NCBI GenBank assembly: GCA_907165135.1 | Contig: OU015569.1 | Location: 10,974,501 to 11,038,500 of the forward strand | Direction: 5' to 3' | DNA: 64,000 bases | DNA from: Oikopleura dioica | Lineage: Eukaryota > Chordata > Appendicularia > Copelata > Oikopleuridae | In this document: one piece after another, positions 1-12,200 of the stretch | How the letters are laid out: every line of letters starts with the position of its first letter | How positions within the stretch are numbered: position 1 is the first letter of the stretch | The notes under the pieces: model-generated | Seen by the model: only the letters and a program-made list of their open reading frames with translations | Databases searched by the model: none | Told to the model about the DNA's origin: nothing | Translations under genes and position numbers: made by a program

Positions 1-348
1 TGCTTGCCCTTGAGTAAAAGGCTGGTAACCGTCAAGCACCGGCTCGTTTCCGACCAGAAACTGGACTTGCTGCTGTGTCGTCTGAAGGTGCTGGAGGAGG
101 GAGAAGACCCGTTCGTCCATGACTTGGAGAATGACGGAGAGCTTGACATTCTTAGGAATGACGCCAAAGGTAGCAGCCGGCTCTGATTGTAGAAAGTTAA
201 GTCGTTCTTCGCAAGCTGCTAGCGTGGAACTTGTATGTCGCTCAATAGCAACAAGCTGGGAGGGTTCTAGAAGCGGCAAGTGCATGTAGTACTCGACATC
301 CCTCTGAGGACGATTTTGCTCCAGCCAGACAGGCCCTGGCAGGTCCAT
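1..348 (-). CDS. 5' part of a hypothetical protein, cut by the window edge
   Basis: On the minus strand an open frame begins with ATG at 348 and stays open to the left edge, giving 116 residues with no stop. It starts MDLPGPVWLEQNR and contains Leu/Gln-rich, helix-prone stretches. I do not recognise the family. The uninterrupted frame and ordinary codon use favour a real first exon, but there is no homology support. The opposite-strand frame over the same bases reads as low-complexity and is probably a shadow. It lies about 280 bp downstream of, and on the same strand as, the coiled-coil gene that ends at 632, so the two may be transcribed together. Confidence 0.5.
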   Translation of the reverse strand, partial: MDLPGPVWLEQNRPQRDVEYYMHLPLLEPSQLVAIERHTSSTLAACEERLNFLQSEPAATFGVIPKNVKLSVILQVMDERVFSLLQHLQTTQQQVQFLVGNEPVLDGYQPFTQGQA

Positions 349-631
349 TCTGAGTCAAATAAGAGCGTTTACTTGTGAATTTGAATGTAAGATTCAGAAC
401 TTTATTTTTAGTCTTTTGGTATAAAATACAGAATTTTATCCTGAATCAAGTTTTTAATAGCAGGGAATTTAAATAGCAATTTTTATTATTTAAAATTGAG
501 TCTTTTTAGTCTCTTTAGTCAAACATGGTGAGAAGGCATTTGAAGAACAATGAAGTAGTAAAAAGAAAGTCTGGAGAAGTCCAGTGTTGAAGAAATTGAA
601 ATTTTGGAAATATTTGGAGAGTTTTGAAATA

Positions 632-2957
632 TCAAGTCATCTTGCTCGGATGGGGCACTGCTGAATCGGGTAGGCTCGTTTTGGGCTGGATAGAAGAAAG
701 CTCTTTCTCGAGCGAGAGAATCGCCGAATCGAGGATCTCTAGCTCAGAAATGCTAGAACGGGACAAGGCGTCGTGTTTCAATTTTATCGACCTAAACATT
801 TGTTTTGACATCTCTCCATATTTGATCGTTTTTAGAGCTTCGAAAACTTACTTGACGGTGGAATTTTTAAGTGCATGAAGTTCGCGTTCCAAGCTTTTGA
901 TCCTATTCGTGTATCTACAGTCATTCTGCGAAATCGTCCTCAGCAAGTTGTCCGACTTCTCTTGCAGCAACTCGTTGCTTCTCTAAAATGAGCTGTTCAA
1001 CTGTAATTGAGCTTTGTTGCTACCTTGAGAACTTTGCGGCGAAACTCCAGTATTTTACGCTCGGCCGAGATCTCTCGCAAGAGATCATCTTTTGTCTCCA
1101 CGTGCGGTGAACTTGATACTTTCTTTGTTTCAGAAAAGGGCTCTCTGCTCAGCTGACCAACTTCTTCTTCCAGTTCGCCACTACGAAAAACAAATTATGT
1201 TTAATCGACTCTGCATCATATTCATATTCGACGGTAGAAATATCGAATCAGGATGTTCTGCCAAATTAAACATGATGAGACCCTTATTTTATCCCACCAA
1301 AAGAAGATTCATGGTCTCTTGTAAGCAGGTTGCCAAGCCCAGACCGAGCTCTATACTTACAACGTCGCATTGAGCAGAATCCCTATCGAACAGAGCTCTT
1401 CCAGCGGTTTCGGATAGCCGACAGTAACAGAATGCGACAAGTTCATCTGCCGAAGACACGACTGTTTGATCAAAGCAGCGCTCTTTTCCGCTCGCTCCGT
1501 CGCCCCGTTTAGATTCTCCCTCCTCGATTTGACGTGCACCAGCTGCGCGGAAAGGAGTTTTTCTTCTTTCGCCAAGTCGGAGAGGCGTTTTTCTTGAGCT
1601 TCTTTCTTTTTCGCGAGTTTCTCGAGCTCTTCAAGGCGTTTTTCTGCGGCTTCGATCGACTCTTCGAGATTCTCTAGTTTCGAACTTTTCACGAGGCCGA
1701 ATTCGCAATCGCTGCTTATTGCTGAATTTTAATACATTAGCGTTATTCTGAAACTGCTTTACTTACAATCGAGCGATTCAGATTTTGGAAACTTGGGAGA
1801 TGAAGCTTTCGACTTTTCTTTCACAATTTGCTTCTTGACACTTTTTGTTCTTTTTTGAAAATACGGAAAATCGGAAGAATGATGTCCTTTTTCTTAAAAA
1901 GCTTTCCTGAGCTGCGTCTTTTGGTTTTCAGTGAGCACGTGATCTGCCAGCTGGCGGTCTCTGAAAAAGAAAGTGAATAGGAAATTCGATTTTCATTTGG
2001 TATTTAATGCTCTGGGGTGGGCAATATGTGAAGAAAACCAGAGTCAGGAACCTGAAGCGATTCGAATGGCTACACGACGTTTAGACTAAACCGATGTTCT
2101 CGCTAACCGACGTTTTCGCTAAACCGACGTTCTCAGCAAAAGTCAAAACGTCGGTTTAGTCAAAACGTCGGTTTAGTCAAAACGTCGCTTTTCTTTAAAA
2201 ATGCGGGGGCAATCAGAGCGAATGAGAATAGGCTCTTCCTGGATTAAAAATTCTGTCTAAAGCCCGCCGTCTTACTCAAACCGAAATTTTTAACTTGGAA
2301 AAACAAAATATATATTTTATAATTTTAAAATTATTATTTGAATAACAAAATCAATAATTTTAAAAAATATTAAGTCTGCATAATTTACTGATCTTTTTAC
2401 ATTTTATCGGTCTTGAGATCATTTTTAAAAGATTTTTTTATTTATATTAGTTAATTTAAAGAAGATATTCATTATTCTTATACATTTACTCTCCAAAAAG
2501 ATCTTTCGAAAGGTAATGAAAACGTCGGTTTGACGAAAACGTCGGTTTCCAAACTGAGTCTTAACCAAATTCGAGGCGCCCACGCATTTTTAAGGAAAAC
2601 CGACGTTTTGACTAAACCGACGTTTTGACTAACCCGACGTTTTGACTTTTGGTGAGAACGTCGGTTTAGCGAAAACGTCGGTTAGCGAGAACGTCGGTTT
2701 AGTCAAAACGTCGTGTAGCCGATTCGAATGGAGAAGGTAGTCTTTGGTCAAGACTCAGTTCTTTTCTCAAGCCCTCTCTCAAAACCCTGATTCAGGTTGC
2801 CGAGCCTGGTCAAAAACCTGTTTGCCAGGAGCTGGAATTGGATGAATTTTTCGTTTTCTTCTTTCCAGGATTGCTCAAGCGTTTCGAATTCATTCTTCAG
2901 TTCTTTGAGAAGTTCCAATTCTTCTTCCGATTTCTGAATGACCGACGATTCGCTCAT
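632..2957 (-). CDS. Coiled-coil protein of unknown function, 7 exons
   Basis: Seven exons on the minus strand join in phase: 2957-2755, 1960-1907, 1849-1767, 1721-1361, 1180-1024, 982-852 and 791-632, giving 382 residues and a TGA. The product is rich in Glu, Lys, Leu and Ser. Coiled-coil segments lie near residues 8-70, 120-185 and 265-320. A short serine-rich linker around 90-115 and a poorly charged stretch near 200-235 separate them. No signal peptide or membrane segment is visible. Six introns are GT or GA donors with AG acceptors. The one at 1850-1906 starts with GA. The first intron (1961-2754) is far longer than the rest because it holds an inverted-repeat element. I do not recognise the family; a cytoskeletal, centrosomal or kinetochore role would fit the composition but is only a guess. 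Confidence 0.75.
2059..2729. mobile_element. MULE-like foldback element with 9-bp target duplication
   Basis: The element spans 2068-2720 (653 bp). Its ends are perfect 12-bp inverted repeats (GGCTACACGACG and its complement), and it is flanked by the direct 9-bp repeat GATTCGAAT at 2059-2067 and 2721-2729. The arms, about 150 bp each, are built from repeats of the unit AACGTCGGTTTAG, so it can fold into a long hairpin. The AT-rich centre has no open frame, so it is non-autonomous. A 9-bp duplication with long repetitive arms is typical of Mutator-like and foldback elements. It sits inside the first intron of the coiled-coil gene. Confidence 0.85.
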
Positions 2958-3127
2958 CTCATCCTAAATCATTCCATCTGATGTCGCTGTTTTGTAAATT
3001 CAGTTATGAAAGACAGTGATAATTGAAGCATTTGATAGTGAGATAAGTTCTCTTGACCAGTGGTCAAAGATTCTTGTAATTTCGCTCGAAAAATCGCGAA
3101 AATCGAGAAATCTTTCTTTTCCAAGAT

Positions 3128-3165
3128 GCGCGAGCAGCCAATCAGCGCGCGCCAATTTCGAATAA
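3128..3165. promoter_or_regulatory. Likely bidirectional promoter with CCAAT boxes
   Basis: Two CCAAT pentamers lie at 3138-3142 and 3152-3156 within a GC-rich patch (GCGCGCGCC). It lies between the minus-strand coiled-coil gene starting at 2957 and a plus-strand spliced transcript starting near 3360. CCAAT plus GC-rich sequence between divergent genes is a common animal promoter form. The exact transcription starts cannot be read from the sequence. Confidence 0.4.
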
Positions 3166-3359
3166 TCCTCGTCAGAAGCTTTTGAAGGGTTTTCTCGTCA
3201 ATAATCATGTCTAAGATCATCTCTAAAGCTTAATTACAGTAATTCCGACTTATTCAACTATGTTTTCAAAATTTCCTGCTCGCGGGATAAAAGCGCGAAG
3301 GTGAAAACTTAGCGCTCTGGTTCTCTAGAACAGGGGCGGAGCAGCGCCTGTTTTCGCCA

Positions 3360-3680
3360 TTTTGTCATTCATCACTTTCACACCCCGAGTGATTGAAGGT
3401 CCGAAAGCGGCAATTTTACTGGTAAGTGCTTACTTTTTTTATTTTATTTTTGAAATTAACACTTTTTTTCAGAGCTCAAGTTTGAGAAAACTTCCAAAAG
3501 GAAGAGCCAGCGGCTAGAAGAGAAGGGAAGACTCTTACTCTCCTCCTTACACCCTGGACCAACAATAACCCTGAAGATGCAGGCAAAAGCCTGGCATCTA
3601 CCGGCAAAGATCACGCAAAAATCGTGCTACGCTCTGTACATTTCCTGAATAAAATCAATTTCTTCTCCCTGCAAATAAAT
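3360..3680 (+). other. Possible short spliced transcript, coding status unclear
   Basis: A clean intron is visible: GTAAGTGC begins just after 3420 and a pyrimidine tract with CAG ends at about 3472. The following segment runs to AATAAA signals near 3649 and 3676. One frame through the second exon is open and ends in a TGA just before the first AATAAA. It includes an internal ATG near 3576, but the predicted peptide resembles nothing I know. It may be a short-peptide gene, a noncoding RNA or the 5' leader of the zinc-ribbon gene downstream. Confidence 0.3.
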
Positions 3681-4127
3681 GCTTTCATAACTTTAACAAT
3701 CTTTCTCGATTTTGGGATGATAAAAATACAGAATCATTCCAAAATCTTTCGTCTTTTCGATTATCTTAGCAGAGTTTACAGCATTTTCAAGTACTGTAAC
3801 TTGTAATTGTACTTAAAATTGATACCAAAGAGGAGTCAGCCTTAGAATTCAAGATCTGAAAAATATAGAAATTCCTATTCATTTCAGGATCAAACTTTGA
3901 AGCTCAAAGCGTAAGATAAGGGTTCAAAATGGTCACTGATTCATGATATTGCTGATTCATCGGGATTGAATTGTTGGTTTGTTCCTGCTTTCGATAAGGA
4001 CATTCGGAAAGTCGCCATTTGATAGGTTGCATAGATTCCTTCATTTTCCCTTTTTAGCCCTTTTGAGGAGAAGCTAAAAAATTTCATAAAAACTTTTGAA
4101 GCGAGAAAGAATTCAGGCCCTTTGGAA
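3681..4127. other. Intergenic stretch with no recognised feature
   Basis: AT-rich sequence between the short transcript and the zinc-ribbon gene. The AG at 4113-4115, 12 bp before the ATG, looks like a 3' splice site and could accept a spliced leader or a 5' UTR exon. Confidence 0.4.
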
Positions 4128-4456
4128 ATGAGCTACGCCCAGTCGAAATTCGAGGTAGCAGAGAAGAACTTCACTGAAGCAAGAAAGAAGAAAGAACATC
4201 TGGCGAAAACGCTCGAAGGCCTGAAAGACGCCTATGCGGCCGCGGAAAAAGAACTCGAAGAAGCTAGACGAGCAAGATATTGCCTGAAGGCTCTCAAAGG
4301 TAAGATTCACGAACAAGAGCGGAAATCGATTATGCATTAGACGAGAAGGAGAAGGAAGAGCCCTTCTTCTGCCTCAAGTGCATCACCAACGCTCCTCGCT
4401 ACTGCTCTGGCTGCGGCAAGCCCTTGGCTGACGACAAGATCCTCAAGCTCTTCTGA
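4128..4456 (+). CDS. Small coiled-coil protein with C-terminal zinc ribbon
   Basis: Two exons, 4128-4299 and 4341-4456, join in phase across a 41-bp GT-AG intron to give 95 residues. The first 60 residues are a charged amphipathic helix (MSYAQSKFEVAEKNF onward). The second exon encodes two CxxC knuckles, CLKC and CSGC, ten residues apart, a rubredoxin-like or ribbon zinc site, followed by a basic end. A TTG codon two triplets upstream is in frame, but ATG at 4128 is the natural start. An AATAAA lies near 4512. Such small helix-ribbon proteins are usually nucleic-acid or protein adaptors. I do not recognise this one. It lies about 190 bp upstream of the RRM-helicase gene on the same strand. 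Confidence 0.7.
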
Positions 4457-4645
4457 AGAAGAAGAAGAGTCTTCTGTCTTACATATCTCAGATTGTTAGA
4501 AATCATCGAGAATAAATAGAAACAAGACATTTTCGTTTACTGCTTGTTTTCTTTACTCATTTGCTCTTCCTTGATTTCAAATTCTCTGCTCACTTTTTTA
4601 ATAACCATCATTTTTAGAGCAAGTAATCGTAAGCGGAAATCAAAA

Positions 4646-5990
4646 ATGTCGAATGGGAAGTCGAAGCGAACAGTTTGGGTGGGGAATTTGGAACCGAGAG
4701 TTACGGAAGAAATCCTTTTCGAACTTTTTCTTCAAAGTTAGAAACATGTTAAATCTGACCGTTTAACCGACGTTTTAGTTGCTCCATTGGAGGATGTTAC
4801 AAAGCCAAAAAACAAGAACTTTGCCTTCATTCTCTTCACGCACAAAGAAAGCCCAGACTACGCCGTAAGAACCCTCAACAAAATTTCCCTTTTTGGGCAA
4901 AAGATTCATGTTAAACTTCATGAGAAGAAGCGGAAAAGAAAATCGAGAGGTAAACGATTCAATGACTTCTTTTGTTTTTTCATCGAGTTTTTTCAAGAGA
5001 TGGTGGATCGACGAGTAGAAGATTGCAGCCAAAGTCGTGGTCGGAAGAAAAACAGTCGACGAAGCTCTCCAAGCGGCTTTGATGATCGCGTCAACAACTC
5101 GTCTTCTCGCAAAGATGAAAACGAAAACGACACTGGAGTCACTTGCACTGGTCCAGCCTCTGAGAGTGTCAACTTCATCCATGATTTCAATAAAACAGGG
5201 TTCAATCGCAGTCTCCGCAAAACTCTAAAGAAATTGAATATTCAAACTCCGACTCCTGTCCAAAGCGCTTCTATCCCGGTAAGAAAACATTCAATTTTCG
5301 TCAATTTATTTAACTTTCGTCAATTTTATTCAATTTCAGGCGATCATGTTGAAGCGTGATATCATAGCGTGCGCTCATACCGGTTCAGGCAAGACTGCTG
5401 CCTATCTCTTGCCCATTGTTGACGATTTGATGAAGCAGAACATCAAAGCCGAGTCCGCTGAGCGCCAATTTCCCCAAGCTCTAATCGTCTCTCCGGATCG
5501 TACCGAATGCCGCATGATCTACGAGCAGTGCTGCATGTTCGCAAAGGGCACAGGAATCATGGCCCAGTGTCTCCATAAAGGAATGGATATTAAATTCGCT
5601 CGCAAGGTAAGCTTTCCATTGTTGTCAAACAGAGCTAACTTTTAACTCCAAGAAAATACAAGAAAACGGGTGCAACATTCTGATTGGAACGGCACAACGA
5701 GTAAATGATGTCTTGGAGAAATTAGATTTTCTTGAACTCGGCAAGCTTCAATACTTCGTCATTGATGAAGCCGAACTCACGCTTGACGTGCGTTTTGGAC
5801 CGATTAAGAAGCTTCTTGTAACGGGTCGTGTAAGATTTAATTGAAATTATGAGCTTTCTATGGATTCGGTATTAAGGAAACGCCTGGTAAACGCCAAACA
5901 CTCATGTTTTCCGCCACCTTCTCCCCAATTCTCCAACGATTCGCCACCGAATATCTGGACTCGGAAACCTTGTTCATTAAAGTGGATTAA
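4646..5990 (+). CDS. RBM7-like RRM fused to a degenerate, truncated DEAD-box domain
   Basis: Six exons join in phase (4646-4736, 4779-4949, 4998-5278, 5340-5606, 5653-5829, 5877-5990) to give 366 residues. Residues 8-85 form an RRM with RNP2-like VWVGNL and RNP1-like KNFAFILF, and its order and VTEEILFELF helix resemble RBM7/RBM11. After a basic Ser/Arg/Asn linker, residues ~150-366 match the N-terminal RecA lobe of Vasa/DDX3-type helicases: PTPVQ, motif I AHTGSGKT and motif III SAT. Motif II reads DEAE, not DEAD, motif Ia is SPDRTE and motif Ib GTAQR, all unusual. The frame stops after the SAT region, so lobe 2 (motifs IV-VI) is missing and helicase activity is unlikely. Two operon genes wrongly joined remain an alternative, although the exon 2/3 junction keeps phase. 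Confidence 0.7.
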
Positions 5991-6282
5991 AATTTTCAGC
6001 TGCTTTCGATATCTGCCTTCAAAACTGCATCCAATGCAGACACAATTATTGAGCTCGTTTTTAAAGAATAAAACGGAATCGGTAAAAAATGGACTTTTCC
6101 TTCGCAAATTGCAAGGCATCATTTTCGAAAAAAGGATGACGTCCAAGACTCATATTTTTTATAAACAAGCGTGAATGTACAAAAGCGTTTAATCGAATAC
6201 AAATTAAAAAGTATTAACAAATAAATAATGAATTTACAAATTGAAAATGGGTTTCTTCCGTTCTGAGCAGGTGGATTTTCAG

Positions 6283-9200
6283 TTAATGATTCTTCATGCC
6301 GACCATTTCGGAAATGTTGTTCGCAAGGCGTTCCAGCTTCTTCTTTTTATCGTACTTGGATCGGTCGGACTTGGCCAGTCGAAGCACAGCATCACGAGTA
6401 CAGTCAGCTGTTTCCGCCTCGATTCTGTAGCTTGGGTTTCGTGCTTTCAATTTTTCCATGTACTGAAAAAATTTTCATTCGAGCTACAATCGTAAACATT
6501 ACCTTTTCTAAATCGCTTTTCTGGAAGACTTCTTCGACTTCGACCTCTTCCGTCAGTCGGTAGGCCTTGTTTATCCTTCGCACAAAATTCTCAACTCGCA
6601 GTCGGTGTTCGTCAGATTTCTTAATTGTTGTTCATGGAGACTAGTGTGAAGGAATTTTAAAAACCTGGATGCAGAAAGGATCTCCTCTGTCTGCCTTGAT
6701 CGGTCTATCGAGTTCAAACTCGCTGGCGAGACGAGAGGCGAGTCGCTCTTGAACTTCTGCGTTTTCAAGCTAGGAACAAGTAATTAAGTTTAGTGCTTTC
6801 TCGAATGAAAAATATCCTACCGCTTTCTCGGCAGTCTCAGCGGCCAAAATTTTTCTGTCATTGTCGGCGCTCTTTCGCTTGTCCCACTCGCGGTACATTT
6901 TCTCAATTTCGACCGAATAGTCGTGCATCAAGTAGTTTTTGACAGAAGGTTTTGTTCCTTTCCAGCCAGATTTCTTAACAGATTTAAGAGAAATTCCCTC
7001 TAGAACCGAAGTACCTGGGCGGATTTGAGCTTTAGCTGCTGAGGCCGCTTGTCTGTCTTGAAAAGCTTGTCAATCTGAAAAAAGAGATTTAATAAATAAA
7101 CATCGGTGCTTGACTCACTGTAGCATGCGATTCTTTTTCGTTGAATTGAGCAGTAGCGACTAGCTTTTTCTTCTTTACTGGAGCAAGGTTTTTCTTTGCT
7201 TTTGTTGGGACAACGACTCGCAGTTTGACGGAAATCTGCTCACCGTCTTCCGTTTGACAGGTGAACGTTGCTGAATCGTTCCATTCAGCTCCTAATTAAA
7301 ATTTCAAGAAAGATACAATCAAGATTTGCTTTACCCATGATAACAAGGACTCGTTTGAGGCCAACGGCGATGATTTCATAATGCTTGCCAACCTGACATC
7401 TACCTCGGCCTCTCAGCCACGTGACTTCCTTGGGATGAGAGAGATCAACTTCGAAGCGAACGATGGACCCTTCCCGGACAGTCTGATGCTCAAGCTCGTT
7501 CAAAAACTTGAAGGGCGCATCTGGTGGCGCCATTCCGTAAACAAGGCTCTCATTGATTGGCGCTGGAGGAGTGAAGAAAAGTTGTTCTTTTCTCGCTAGC
7601 TGGCTTAATCGCTCTTGGACGAAGAGAACGTCTTCGTCGAGGGTCTTGGTGATGTCATCTCCTCGTTCGAGCCTTTGTTCCCACTGAATTACTTGCGATA
7701 CACCTGAGAATTGCGTAAAAAGTTTTAATAAAAAAGAGAAAAATTGCCTTCGATGAAAGTATTGACGAGCATGATTTCGGACTTTCCAAGTCTGTCGGCG
7801 TTCGAGATATCCCAAATGCCTCCGACAGAATCAGAGTCGACTCCAGCACCACCTCGGGCCTGGAGACCAAGTCTCGCGAGGATTTCTTTGAAATCGTCTC
7901 GATCGGAGAAGAATGGAATCTGGACCATCGCTCCAGCACGGAGACCAGTTCCGAGATTGCTTGGACATGTCAGAATCCAGCCGAGATGATCGCTGTGCAT
8001 AAAATCGTAGCCTTGGGATTTCAAGCATTCTTGAATCGCCTTGGTAGCAACAGCAAATCGCTCGATGATTTTTCGAACATTGTCGCCCTTTTCCATTGAA
8101 ACGATTCGCAAGTGATCTTCTTCATTGACCCAGACGAAGAGGTTCTTGTCGTTGTTGTGGTAAATACCTCGAGCGTCAGGCCAGTGTCGACCGCAACCAG
8201 ATGCAAGCAACAAAGTACTATCAGGTTCCTAGAAGAAAATAAACAAAAGTCGTTTTGTAAAATGCTTGCCTGGAATAGGTTTCCATTGGATCTAAGTTCT
8301 TCTTCCTTCTCAACACTCATGCCAGTGGGTTTTTGTTCAAAACTGCGGGAGCCATGGAGTGGAAAGTAATCTCCTTGAAGGTCTCCTTCGAGCGCCAGGA
8401 GAGACTTTGTTACTGCTGCTTCGAGTTCTCGTCTTTCCTCAAAACTGATGCAGGGTGGGAGCTTGAAACCGCGCACAGATCTGCCAGTTCTACAACGCGT
8501 TGTCAGAACGAAGCGGCCAGAAACATCAATTGGTGTTTGCGAGAGCTGTGAGACATCCAAGTTGGTGATGTGTTTGGCGTCGGCTGCGTAGCCATTGTGG
8601 CGTGCTGAAATGACTGGATCGAAAAGATCCTCGAAGGTTTTTAGAAATTTTGAAAACTAGAGTCTTGGTACCTTGAAAACAGTGTACGAATCTTCATCGC
8701 CCGCGACCATACCAACAGTTTTGATATGAGGATGACCTGGATTGTCGATTCCGGTTTTGATGCAATGTCCAAGGTTGACTCCGGAAGCAGTGGTTTTCGA
8801 TTTAAGGGAGTCGTACAATCCTGGGTTGGCCTTCATCGCTTCGGAAAAAAAGGAATTGTGGGCGGCCAAACTTGGCAACTTGGCGGGCATTTTTTCGGCT
8901 GAAAATGTCGCACCCTTTTCGTCAGAGTAGTATTCCGCATCGCCGCAGCCAGCTTGAATCCACTCTGGCAGCTTTCGAACAGACTTGGCGAGGCCAGTTG
9001 GGGGATAACAATCCTCGTCATCATCTTCTTCCTCGTCCCATTCCCCTTCTTCGATCTTTCGAAGTTTTTCAAGCTTCTTCTGCACCTTTTGAATATCTTT
9101 GTCCAAAGTAAGATCGATCTCCTGCTCTTGCTCAAGTCGTTTCTCCCATCGAATGATTTGCGCAACGCCTTCAATAAAAATATTGACCAAAGAAATTTCT

Positions 9201-12200
9201 GATTTTCCAAGTCTGTCGGCATTTGAGATGTCCCAAATACCGCCGACGGAATCTGAATCAACACCTCCGCCGCCTCGAGCCTGGAGACCCAACTTTCTCA
9301 AGATGATTTTGAAATCGTCTCTGTCCGAAAACAGTGGCACTTTGACCATGGCGCCAGCTCGCAAGCCCGTTCCAAGATTGCTGGGACAAGTCAAAATCCA
9401 GCCGAGATGATTGTTGTGCATGAAATCAAAGCCTTGCTCTTTCAAGCAGCTCTGGATAGCCTTTGTAGCGAGGGCGAATCGCTCGATGATGGTTCTGACG
9501 TTGTCTCCTTTTTCCATTGACACGATTCGCATGTGATCTTCTTCGTTGACCCAGACGAAGAGGTTTTTATTATTGTTGTGGTAGATACCTCGAGCATCGG
9601 GCCAGTGTCGGCCGCATCCGGAAGAGAGAAGCAGAGTACTATCTGGTTCTTGGAATAAATTTCCGTTTGATCGGAGCTCTTCCTCTTTCTCGAGAGTCAT
9701 TCCAGTCGGTTTCTCCTCATAACTTCTTGAGCCATGAAGTGGAAAGTAATCACCTTCCAAATCGCCAGACAGAGTTTTCAAGCTCTTAACAATTGCAGCC
9801 TCGAGTTTTCGTCGCTCATCAAAACCCAGACATGGTGGCAATCGGAATCCACGGACAGAGCGACCAGTTCGGCAGCGAGATGTCAGGACATATTTGCCGT
9901 CGGGATCGATCGTCGTGGTGGAAAGGTAGTCAACGTCGAGGTTGGTTGGATGAAGAGCATCTGCTTCATAGCCGTTGTGGCGTGCGGAAATGACCGGATC
10001 AAAGAGTTCCCGGAAAGTCGAGTAAGATTCTTCATCACCAGCGACCATTCCGACAGTTTTAATATGCGGGTGTCCAGGGTTATCGATTCCAGTTTTGATG
10101 CAGTGGCCAAGAGTGACACCGAGCTTCGTTTTCTTATCCTTCAGCTTCGCATAAAGCTCTGGCTGGGCTTTCAATGCCTCTGAGAAGTATGAATTGTGTT
10201 TTGACAAGTCGGGACATTCTTCTGGAGCAGCTGCTCCAAGGAACGTAGCGTTTTTCTCTTCGCAAAAGTACTCATTGTCACCACAGCCAGCTTGAATCCA
10301 CTCTGGTAGTTTTCGAACAGATCTTGAAAGACCTGTTGGTGGGTACTGGTCGTTTTCAACTTCATAGAGATCTTCAAGCGCTAGAAGCACTTTCTCAATG
10401 TCTTCTTTGAGCGTTTCGTCGATCTTTTCTCCATCTTCGAGCCTCTGTTCCCAACGAATAACTTGCGCAATGCCCTCGATAAAGGTATTGACAAGCATGA
10501 TTTCCGATTTTCCAAGTCTATCAGCATTAGAAATGTCCCAGATACCACCAACAGAGTCAGAATCGACTCCACCTCCACCTCGAGCTTGGAGACCAAGCTG
10601 CTTCAGAATGTCCTTGAAATCGGGCCGGGCCGAGAAAAGCGGGACTTTGACCATAGCTCCCGCTCGAAGACCAGTTCCAAGGTTGCTAGGACAAGTTAAA
10701 ATCCATCCCAAATGCTCGCTGTGCATAAAGTCAAATCCTTGCTCTTGAAGGCAATTTTGAATCGCTTGAGTGGCATCGGCAAAAGTCTGGATGATTTTCC
10801 GGACATTGTCGCCTTTTTCCATTGATACGATTCGCATGTGATCTTCTTCGTTAACCCAGACAAAGAGATTTCTAGCACCGTTGTGGTAAATGCCACGAGC
10901 ATCGGGCCAGTGTCGGCCGCAGCCAGAAGAAAGAAGGAGGGTACTGTCTGGTTCTTGGAAGAGATTTCCATTCGATCGGAGCTCTTCTTCCTTGGCAAGC
11001 GACATTCCCGTCGGTTTTTCCGTGAAACTTCTCGATCCATGCAGAGGGAAATAATCACCTTCGAGACTACCCTTCAACGTCTTCAGACTTTTGACAATAA
11101 CGCCTTCAAGCTTTCGTCTCTCTTCGAAATCGAGACAGGGAGGAAGTCGGAATCCGCGCACCGAGCGGCCAGTTCGACATCGGGTCGTGAGCACGTATTT
11201 TCCCGTCGGATCAATGGGCGTTTGCGAAAGCTGATCAACGTTCAAATTTGTTGGGTGCTTGGCATCGTAGGCATAGCCATTGTGTCTTGCAGAAATGACT
11301 GGGTCAAAGAGCTCCTTGAAGGTTTCATAAGATTCTTCATCACCAGCTACCATTCCAACGGTCTAATGTAGGGATAGTTATCTGTCTTTCTAATACTACA
11401 GAATCAGGAATTGAAATGTCTACAAATGGTATGACAAAAAAAGCAAAGGCGATGTCTGATCCCAATCCTTAATGTGTGGGTGTCCAGGGTTGTCAATACC
11501 AGTTTTGATACAATGACCTAAAGTAACTCCAGCTGCTGTTTTCTTAGACTTCAAGCGATCATAAAGTCCAGGATCAGCATTCATTGCTTCGGAGAAAAAT
11601 GAATTGTGCTTGCTCAAATCGGGAAGAGTATCTGGCATCTGAGCTCCGAGGAAAGTCGCGTTTTTCTGAGCACAGTTGTATTCCGCATCCCCGCAGCCTA
11701 GTTGAATCCATTCAGGCAGCTGTCGAACTGATTTGGAAAGTCCAGTTGGTGGATACTGATCGTTTTCTTCTTCCAGCAAATCTGCAAGCCGCTTTTGCAC
11801 TTTCTCAATGTCTCGATTGAGGTTCTCATCGATGCTTTCTCCGGTCTCCAACTTGCGCTCCCAGGCGATCACTTTGGAGATACCCTCGATGAAAGTGTTG
11901 ACGAGAGAGATCTCTGACTTGCCGAGTCTATCCGCGTTTGAAATATCCCAGATTCCACCGACGGAATCAGAATCAACACCACCTCCGCCTCGCGCTTGAA
12001 GACCGAGTTGTTTCAAAATATCCTTGAAATCGGGCCGGGCGGAGAAGAGAGGGACCTTGACCATGGAACCAGCTCGAAGTCCAGTTCCCAAGTTGCTAGG
12101 ACACGTTAAAATCCACCCCAAATGATCGCTGTGCATGAAGTCGAAGCCTTGCTCTTGCAAACAATTTTGAATGGCCTTGGTCGCATCGGCAAAGGTCTGG

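Noticed and set aside
5982-5999. Possible 18-nt intron at the end of the RRM-helicase gene (GTGGAT...TTTCAG), which would extend the frame to 6071
   Set aside because: It keeps phase, but the added 23 residues show no helicase similarity and an 18-nt intron would be exceptional; the TAA at 5988 is simpler.
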